A stretch of 64,000 bases of DNA from Toxoplasma gondii ME49 (Eukaryota > Apicomplexa > Conoidasida > Eucoccidiorida > Sarcocystidae), in assembly GCF_000006565.2 (NCBI RefSeq), contig NC_031478.1:1657874-1721873 (forward strand). Direction: 5' to 3'. The position numbers were made by a program, and so were the translations under genes. Positions within the stretch are counted from its first letter, which is position 1; each line of letters opens with the position of its first letter. This document shows positions 55,935 through 64,000 of this stretch, piece after piece. The notes below the pieces were generated by a model, which worked only from the letters and a program-made list of their open reading frames with translations, searched no databases and was not told the DNA's origin.

Positions 55935-58900
55935 CTTTGCCCTCCGTCCTCGCCTCGTGGTGGAAACAGCGGCAAGTCTGGGCGATCAACGTCCTGCGAC
56001 CTTGCAGCTGTCCCCAGTTGCGGCTCGGCGCATCTGCACTCTGTTCGTCTCTCCGCCGTTGCGTATCGCCGGTTCAGGGTGTTACAGGGTCTCTCTTTCG
56101 CGGGGATGATGACAGAAGGCTTCCTGCGTCCGGGCACCCAGGACGAGCCGCGAACGGCCAGTCGAACGCGTCGGCGAGACTCCACAGAAAAGCCACTTCG
56201 TTTCTCTCAGTTGTCTCGGCACCCCTCGCTCACGCGGATGCTGCCATCCTGCTGCGTTTCACCTGCGCCTCCTTGTCTTGCTCGAGAGTCCTCAAACCTA
56301 CATACACTCCTACAGACGCAGGCCTGCATACCGAATACAGGCATCTACATGTACATATTTACATGTAGATATATCCAGATACGCATACATATACACAGAG
56401 ATACAGACAGATACATATATACATATGTACCGTAGGGAAAGGAATGTGTGAAGAGATATGCTTGTTTGTTGGACACTGTATATGGGTCAATTGACAAGAA
56501 GTTGTGCAGTTGCATTTACGCAGAGGAACTTCTTCTCATTTGTAGAACCAGGCACTCTTTCTGGGGCAATTTCGTCGCTTGATGTTGTCCTTCAAGAAGA
56601 AGGATCCTTGGGAGGGGGAAAAGCGAGGAAAGGGGAAGAAGAAGGCGTCCGTGTCCAGAGCTTTGTCGAGTTTCAGTCCCTCTTGTGTGTGAAAAGTTTC
56701 AGCTGACGCAAGACCGGAGACGTTTCCGGTGTGCCTCTGTCGGCATTGACACCCATCGAGACAGAAGACACGCGAATGCTTGATGCAAGACAGAACTGTT
56801 CATTGTTTTCCGCCGCCACTACTGTCAACGAGGAACGTCGCAAAAAGAAATTCAGACCCTTCAGCCGATAGAGTTCACGGGAATCGATGCAGAAAGGAGT
56901 TTCTGCCGCTTGCGTGGTGTGTGTGTGCTCGACGACACCCGCGCGAAAAGTCGCCTTCGAAGGAAAAGCAGACGACAGAAAGGGGCCCAGCGGCAGAAGA
57001 TGCGTGTCTTGTTTCTAGAAAGGAGGAAGGACATCGATTTCTCAAAGTCTTCCCGTGTAGAAGAAAGATACAACCTTTTCGCGCAGTGTGCGATATTCCC
57101 GGCTGTCTAGTCTCCGCATCTCGGTGTGCTCTACGCGATCCGCAAAGTGCAGAAACCAGCGTATACCTGAAAACCAATCTTTCCTTCCAAGATTAACGAC
57201 CACCGACAAAGATTGAAGGCCGCAAGAAGTAACGAACTGTTACCAGACGAAGAAATAGGAAGCGAGAAGTCAAGAACGAAAATCAACCGGGAAAAAAGCT
57301 CCTTCATGGAGTGTTTTTGTGTCCGGAACGAGGCACGTGGCGGGCCGCCATGTGGTATTAGGTGAGAAACAAACGGTGGACGTCTCCTGCGTTCTCAGCC
57401 GGTCCGAAGACGGAAAAAAAGAATAAGAGAAAGAATGCGAAGAAGAGATCGGGGGGAAAGATCGGAAGAACGGACCTCGGGCAAACCATTAGGGTGTCCC
57501 TGCGGGCGTTCGCTATTCTTGTCGAGAAAAAAAAAGAAACTCATCCGTCAGCGTGTCGTCGGTTTTCTATCTGCACGCATGACCTGCCGAAGTGCCTGTG
57601 CACGACTTCTCCGGCAGAGGGAGAAGCCATGGGCAGAACAATTGTAGGGGCAAGCAGCGGAGCTTGATGTTTCTGTCAAGGAGAGTGTCATTGTCGGCCT
57701 GATGATTCGCAGCACACCAGCATCCGGCAATTTCCAAGATAAACATGAGAGGAAGCAGCATTTGTCAAGCTTGGCGTTCTCTTCTCATGGGGTTAGCCGC
57801 ATCTGTTGTGGTCCGGGCAAATAAAAGTGGAGTGTTGTTTTCCCTCGTAGTAACAGCGAAAGAAAACGATTACTCAGACGCCGGTGTGCGACCAGAGGCA
57901 CCGTACAGGGAGGATCATATCTAGGACAGGCGTTTTTACCACTTCCTAGGCACGAGACAGCGGGAATTGCGGCTGAAGCCTTTTTTTCCAGACATTCAAC
58001 GCGTACCAACGTAGCTCGGACAGACAGATAAGGGTGTTCCATTACGGATATTGGCGAGTTACAGCGGGGTTTTCGTGGCTCTAATCCCTTCGATATGGTT
58101 GAGGTACTCAAGTAACTCAGCGGCGCTGCTCACAGTGAAGCCTGTGACACGACGTAGTGCTCGCTGCTCGGATCGTTTCAGGCAACCGAAAAGCCGTCAG
58201 GTCTGTTTGCTTGGGGGAGACGAGTGAGGACATGAAGGGCCCGCTCTATTTGTTGGGTAAAGATGCTTGAAGAAGTATTACGAGCGGCCGGGTTCTCTGT
58301 TTCTTCGATTTGAGTTACACCAAGAACACTCATAGTCATCGAAAGTAACGGTAAGCTCCTGAATGGAGTGGTACACATGGTACAGAGTCGCTCGTTCTGG
58401 AAGTAAAGGCTAGCTGAGATTCTCTACAGTTTTCCATAAAAGGATATCCCCGGAAGGCTCTCTTTCAAGTGGCAAAGTGTTGTCTTACTCTGAAGTTGCG
58501 TTACGAGGCTGATAATTGCCCGTGCAGAAAACATTAGATCCAAAGAAACACTTCGGCTTTCCTCTTCCATGTAGACCTCCACATACCCCAGCGGAGGATG
58601 CCATTTCCAGTTGCGTCATTCCCCAAACCTTAAGTCGGACACATCATCGTTGATTTGAATCCAGAGGTGTATGCACAGCATCTGAAAAACTAAGCTGCGC
58701 TCTAGTCTTTCTGCTACGATTATCGAATCGCCTCGAACAGTCTTTGATGGAGTGGAGGGGAGAAGTTCACTAAAGTAAGAGAGACGTTGTGGCGCCGGCG
58801 AAACGTGGTGAGGAATGGGGACTGGTCAAATTTGTACCCGGTGAAGGGGAAACACTTTTAGTGTAAGGATCAGTCCGTTCACCGGGACAGATACTGTTCC

Positions 58901-61825
58901 TTGAAATCGACTTGCATCTGCGTGTCTTGCGCACTTCTCGAGATGTGTACCGCAATGTGGACGAACTTCCTCGCTTACCGGGTTCTTACGTCTGTGTATC
59001 AATCGGCATTGGGGGTTCGAAAATAGAGTTCACACGACCCAACGCGCCTACATCCTTGGCAACCATGCGTGAACTCCTTTCGCCCCCTCCCAAATCGGGA
59101 GTATTCCTACCCATGCACGAGATCACTAAGAACACGGGAAATCTCGTTTCTAACAAACCAGGGAGTTCCGCTGCGTACGGATGGCAGTGAAGAGACCATA
59201 AAAACAACCTCCACGCACGACGATAATTACCTAACACGGATTTTCCTACGTCTGGACCGTCATAATATAGCCGCCGTTTACATGTTACTGCACCTGGTTA
59301 GTTCACTCTCAGTCTTACCATGCTTCATACTTTTATGAATCCCAGGCTGGTTTAATAAGTCAAAGTTTAGCCGGTAAACTAACGTCTAGCATGTATAACC
59401 GAGTAACAAATGGAGGCAACCGTGTACGGGGAAAATCCAGCAGTACAAGTCATCGGTTCAGCTCCAGTTGCCTCTACGTGGTTGAAAGTTGCCGCAAAGC
59501 CTTCTAGATCTGAACCGGCAGTCGCAGCTATCATAAAGAACTTCCTATTCTGTATCTGTTGAGATTCGAGCTTTGAATACTAGAATGCAGGCACTCTACA
59601 GTATTTTTCGACGCGTGCACAAGAATTAGTTACGTCCATCTGTGCGTCTAAATTGAAGCAGTCCCTTGTTTCTTAGGATCCCCTGTGACCTCGCCTCTCC
59701 AGAATACAAAACAACCGTTTACCTGAACGCCACAGGGTCCTCCACGGCGGCCACCACCCGTCCAAGTCACAGCAAAGCAGAAAGCACTGGGGGCTCTCTT
59801 CGCAATGGTCACTAGCTTTCCATGAACTTTTTTTACACTCGCGGTGCTTGGTAAGTCCCCAAACATTTCCCTGTTCTCCGTCCTGGAGCTGTTACGGTAC
59901 TGAAGACCTCTATGCACACGCAGTGAATACAGGCAGAGATGCAGTGAAACGCTCACTTTTTTCATGGTAGCCACCGCTGATTCGGACTGTGTGTCTAGCT
60001 CGGTTCAGCTCTCCAGTCCACGGGTTTTTCTGGCATTTTCTTTTCTGCTGTGGACGAGGATCTCTCACGAGAACTACCTTAGGGAAAGCCTTCCTTCTCG
60101 GAAGAACCCTTCCATCTGTTTTCCGGGAATTTCGATCCTCTCACGAATGCCACAGATCAAAGCGTTCCTCGTTAGTCATAACTTCTGTCTGGAGATCAGA
60201 TGCGCATTTTTTACAGTGTCCCCTATCACTCTCAAGACTGAATTCAGTGTCCAAGGCCCACCTTGGTGGTTAACCCGTTATTTCCCCGCCTCCGCCTTCT
60301 GTCTCTGCCTTCTCCAAGCAGGAGGTCGTGTGTTTCGACACAGGCTCACCGTTACTTCCCTTTCGCGTGAAAGACTCAGCAGGATTCCACCTCTCCACAA
60401 GCTCTCACTCACCGAAGCATGTCCGTCTCCCCGGGCGAAGACCCAGGAGCGACTCGCGCGGTTTCTTCTTTTGTCCGCTTCAGACAAGAGGAACCAACTC
60501 CCTCGTGCGAGAACGAAGGAAAAGGAAACTGACTTCGGCAAGAAAGCAACCGGAGAACGGTTCAAAAGTGAACCCGCGTCTGCTTGACTCCGTCAACTCT
60601 TTTCGGCTTATATTCGGACCACTGCTGAAGCGTTAGTGCTTCCAGCTGTCGCTCGCTGTGGCATTCAAGGGAAATCTGAAGGCAATTGTGTGTGGTGTCG
60701 GGGGGGTCGCAGTGTCTGAGTTTTCTAATTTGCGTTTTCCTCGTTAGTGTTTTTCTTTCTCTTCGCTCTTTCCGTGCTCCGTCTGTCTCCGTGGTTCTGG
60801 ACAGACGGGCCGGCAGCTTTTCTCCCGCTCTCGCTTTTCCCCTCTTCCCGCCGGTGCAGAGTTGTGCGTCGTCTTTTCGTTTTCTTTCCGAGCGCGGACC
60901 GCTTCAGCCCTTTTCCCTGTCCACTGTGCTTTCTGGTCTTCCAAGGAACGGCAGAAAATCTCGTTTCTTCCTGTCTGTCACCAAGGCACCGCATTCACTG
61001 AACTTCTTTCTCGGCCTCGAGGCATTCTCGCACAAATCAGCGGGTCTCCTCGACTCGGAGGAAACGTTCTCTCTCGTTCTGCCCTTCCTCCCCCTGTGGA
61101 AAGACGACCTCTTTCCTCCCTTCCTTTTTATGCCATCGTCTCCCGTGATGCGCTGAGGGTCGCCCGTCAAGGAAGAAGTTTCAGAGGCCGTCCATGGTCG
61201 ATTACGTTCCTTGCTCCCGGTCCGGTCACTTCCGCTGTCGCCGAGGAATAGCTTCACAGCGCCGAGCACACACGCCCCAAACTTCGAAGTCTCGTTTTCA
61301 AATCTGCACTGATGCATGCATTTTTCTGGGCGTTCTGCGTCTTTCGAGTTACTATAGTTTTCATCTGTGCACGCCCTTGTTCAGATGCGCATGTGCATTG
61401 AGTCTCTTTCTGTGGAGCTGCGTTTGTCACCGGAGAGGTCTCGCAGCTTGTCCTCCTTTGTTGCGACTTTTACTTTGCTTGTCATCCAATTTCACGTCCC
61501 CGATGCATGCGTAGAGTCGCGCCATCCGAGGTCGATGTTTTATCACTTCGGTTGTGGCATGTGCCTTCATCGTCGTCGTCTTTCTGTTACTTCCACCTCA
61601 GCTCGTTTCGCTGCGTTGTGCTCTTCGTCCTCGCCAACCTTTTACGCGTGTGGACTGAAGTGTCTTCCACCCTCGCTTTCCCTGTCTTTTTTTCCTGTCT
61701 CCGTTCCGCTCCCCCTCGCTCTCTTCGTCTTCTTCCCTCCTTCCCTCTTTCCCTCCTTTTTCTTCTTCTCCCAATCACGTAACCGTCACTGCGTTTTCTC
61801 TGGACTTCCTTCTTCATAGCCTCTG
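55935..61825. other. Divergent intergenic region, 5.9 kb; no gene recognised
   Basis: The flanking genes diverge. Frames reach 207 codons (59964-60587, plus) but have no motifs. 57300-60300 has lower complexity bias and shows nothing I can assign. 60680-61820 is strongly pyrimidine-rich on the plus strand, as expected for the leader of the RNA-binding-protein gene, and ends in a good acceptor at 61818-61819 (CTTCCTTCTTCATAG), so a 5' UTR intron is likely. Two TGCATGC motifs lie in it. Confidence 0.5.
61313..61510. promoter_or_regulatory. Two TGCATGC elements upstream of the RNA-binding-protein gene
   Basis: Perfect TGCATGC at 61313-61319 and 61504-61510, 507-513 and 316-322 bases before the ATG at 61826. 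The heptamer is a known apicomplexan promoter element and ApiAP2-type site. If the 5' UTR intron is real, these could instead lie in transcribed leader or intron. Role inferred from sequence only. Confidence 0.3.
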
Positions 61826-63824
61826 ATGTACGCCTCAGCTCTGCCCCCCGGGGAGGGGCGGGCGCCCTCGCAGCAGCTCCAGCAGCTGCAGCAGCTGTTC
61901 TCTCAACCGGGCACCCAGCCGTCCTTCTCTTCGTTCCACTCCACCGCGCAGGGCGCCGCGGCCCTCTCCAACGCCCCCCAGGGCTCCGGAGGCTTCTTAC
62001 CAGGCTCTGCACAGGGGCCGGAGGCGACGCATGCCGTTTACGGTCACGCGTCGCGTACGGATCAGAGGAGCGAGAGGGGCGCGGGAGAAGACGCTGCTCT
62101 CTCTGCGCAGGAGCAACTGTCCAAGCTGCAGCACCTCTTTGCGGGGGCCCCTGCGGTGGGACAGAACGGGCAACAGGCCCGTGGAGACTGGAGAGACAGA
62201 GGCGATGGGGGAAGCGGAGAGGCTCGCAGAAGAGAGGAGGAGACTGGACGCATGGTCGTCTTCATCGACTACCCTGCAGCCGCATTCAGCCTCGTCCCCG
62301 AAGACGTCCGCAACTTCCTCTCCGTTTTCGGGGCCGTCAAACAAGTGAGAGACAGAAGGGGAACAGTAAGAGAGAAGAGAAGAAGAAGGCGACGAGAGGA
62401 AACAGGAAGGACGACTAGGAGAAGAAGAAAGGAGTGAAAGGAGAGGCGCAGGCTTCGCGGAATAGGGGAATAAAGAGAAAGACACAGGGCAGAGGAGGCA
62501 TTTATGTGGGGGTGTGTCTGTCTTTGCTTCGGGGCCGGCCCTTCCACGTTTCGCCTGGTTTGTAGCAAGCACAAGCTTGTTCTTTTCTCAGTAACATCTC
62601 CACATGTCTCTCCTTCGGTGATATGCACAGCTTTCGCTCTTCTTTCTTCTTAGAACTGCAGCTGTGTCTGCCGCGGCGTCTCTCACATCTGTTTTTTGTG
62701 TCTCACCCCCCAGGCTGTCTGTTTCAGCCTCCGTGACATTTCGTTTTTTTTCCTTTCCAGGTGTCTCTGTCGCGAAAGCGCGCGGCGGCAGAGGTGGTGA
62801 TGAGTCCCGCCTCGGCAGTGGAGGCGTGTGTCAAGGAGTTGAACGAAACGTTTTTGCCGGGCCTGGGTGTCCTGCGAGTCTCTGCCCTCGCGCCCCGAGG
62901 CCCGCCGATCGAGGAGTTGCTTCCGGCCTCGACGGCGGACCCTGCGGCTCCAAATCTCGAAGGCCGGCGCCCGGAGGGCGAGGAGCCGCGGCGCGACAGC
63001 GGGCGCGAGCCCCAGGGCGAGGCCCGCAAGGAGGAAGAGCGCAGACGCGAGGCGCGGAAGCGCGTCTGCAGACTCGAGCTCGTGGGTCTATTTGCGTACG
63101 AACCGGAGTTCGATGTCACTCGAGCGATCCTCGGTGAACACAACGGCAACATCAGCTACATCATGGACCAGACTCAACACAAGGTGGATCTGTCGATCAA
63201 AGGTAAGAGAGCGAGGAGAGCGAACGTTCCGCGGTGGACAACTGGAGAGGCCTCTCCTTCCAGAGCGAGTTCGTGGGACCCTGACAATCGCATGTTTAAG
63301 AGGCATGTAGGCGCCAATGCACGGTGAAGAAAGATGTAGTTGTGTGTCGAAGAATGTCCTGTGGGGTCGGGGCCGAGGTCGCTGCTTTTGTAAAACAGAT
63401 GACCACAAAAATGCACGAGTCGCCGTGGGAGAGAGGAAGCGCAACGTCGTGGACACAGATGATTAAACGTCTCTGGCCGTGACCTCTGGCTCACGTCAAG
63501 ACGCGCGCCTTCCGTCTCGCCCGTCCCAGCAGCGTAGACTTGTCTCTGACCTCGATCTCCGAGTGTGTCTCACTTGCGCTGAATCGAGTTCTCGTTTTCT
63601 CGGCGTCTCTAAATTTCGGTCTCTTACTCTCGATGTCTCCGAAACTGGGGCAGCTACTTGGAGCGTTCATGACTCGAGTTTTCTGACTCGAGTTGTCGAA
63701 TTGTGTCTCTGAAACTGGCTGTATTAACTGTTGTTTTTTTTCAGGCAAGGCTGTGAACGAGGCTCCAGTTGCAGAGCGTCTCCACCTATCTCTCTCCTCC
63801 AACGACGCGGAGGCGTACGACAAG
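61826..63824 (+). CDS. RNA-binding protein with RRM and KH-like domains (5' part; continues past the window)
   Basis: Exons: 61826-62344, 62761-63202, 63745-63824 (donor GTAAGT), with matching phases (0, 1, 0); later exons lie beyond 64000. The first 347 residues are visible. Residues 1-135 are disordered and Gln/Gly/Ser-rich (SQQLQQLQQLFSQ; EQLSKLQHLF). An RRM-like domain starts at about 143 (MVVFIDYP ... VPEDVRNFLSVFGAVKQ) and continues across the first intron (VSLSRKRAAAEVVMSPASAV), to about 215. After an Arg/Glu-rich linker, residues about 275-347 look like a KH domain: VCRLELVGLFAYEPEFDVTR, then AILGEHNGNISYIMDQ, then VDLSIKG and VAERLHLSLSSNDAEAYDK. The usual GxxG loop reads GEHNG, one residue longer. 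Such proteins act in splicing or mRNA control; the exact role cannot be told. The ATG follows directly on an acceptor, so a noncoding first exon upstream is likely. Confidence 0.78.
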
Positions 63825-64000
63825 GTAAGTCTGGCTTCGCTGTGTAGGTCCCGATAGCTTTCGTTTGTTGTTTCCGGATCTGTTGCTTCTCAGTCGCCTT
63901 GCAATCCTCTCCATTTGCTCATTTTTTTGTCGCACCTTTCTTTTGTGCCTCGCCCGTCGCTTTCGCTCTGTTCAATTACATCGCCGTCTCCCCTCCTTGC
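63825..64000 (+). other. Intron of the RNA-binding-protein gene, running off the right edge
   Basis: It begins GTAAGT directly after the third coding exon and is pyrimidine-rich to the window end. No acceptor followed by a supported exon is visible before 64000. Confidence 0.6.

Noticed and set aside
59964..60587. 207-codon plus frame
   Set aside because: No motif or family resemblance; amino-acid use fits pyrimidine-rich leader DNA.

Overview
The window looks like nuclear DNA of a tissue-cyst coccidian (Apicomplexa, Sarcocystidae), most likely Toxoplasma gondii or a close relative such as Hammondia or Neospora. The reasons are: near-balanced base composition; genes with many phase-consistent GT-AG introns and gaps of 2 to 6 kb; start contexts of the CAAAATGG type; very long serine/proline/alanine-rich protein insertions; abundant (TA)n tracts; and an apicoplast-type lipoyl synthase. 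The species was not tested by any search. There are no bacterial operons, CRISPR arrays, phage genes or insertion sequences.

Layout. Position 1 holds a possible first-exon start on the minus strand. At 2289-5663 (minus) lies a four-exon lipoyl synthase (LipA). At 7911-10910 (plus) lies a single-exon 999-residue alpha/beta hydrolase with a complete Ser/Asp/His triad and a possible myristoylated N-terminus. An unrecognised protein with one or two hydrophobic segments (13444-14517, minus) faces a secreted, membrane-anchored, coiled-coil-rich protein (17616-18752, plus), which is a candidate for the regulated secretory pathway. An eight-exon DGAT2-family acyltransferase occupies 22658-27706 (plus). 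A 4.4 kb open frame at 31306-35727 (minus) is a strongly expanded SNF5/SMARCB1-like protein. A thirteen-exon gene at 40144-49793 (plus) encodes a PH-domain protein of 1161 residues. A two-exon gene of unknown function lies at 53297-55934 (minus), with a weak candidate downstream of it (52171-52620, minus). The first three coding exons of an RRM plus KH-like RNA-binding protein start at 61826 and run off the right edge.

I rebuilt the exon chains of the spliced genes by requiring GT-AG borders, matching intron phase and sensible protein joins. The LipA, DGAT2 and PH-domain models close in frame from ATG to stop. Several long open frames begin at TTG or GTG rather than ATG; for these I give the first in-frame ATG.

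The genes do not form one pathway. LipA (lipoylation in the apicoplast) and DGAT2 (triacylglycerol synthesis at the ER) both belong to lipid metabolism, and the hydrolase may too, but nothing shows coordinated expression. Many pairs are head-to-head over long gaps, which probably hold the promoters: LipA/hydrolase, the 14517/17616 pair, SNF5-like/PH gene, and 55934/61826. The least known and most lineage-specific proteins are those at 13444, 17616 and 53297.
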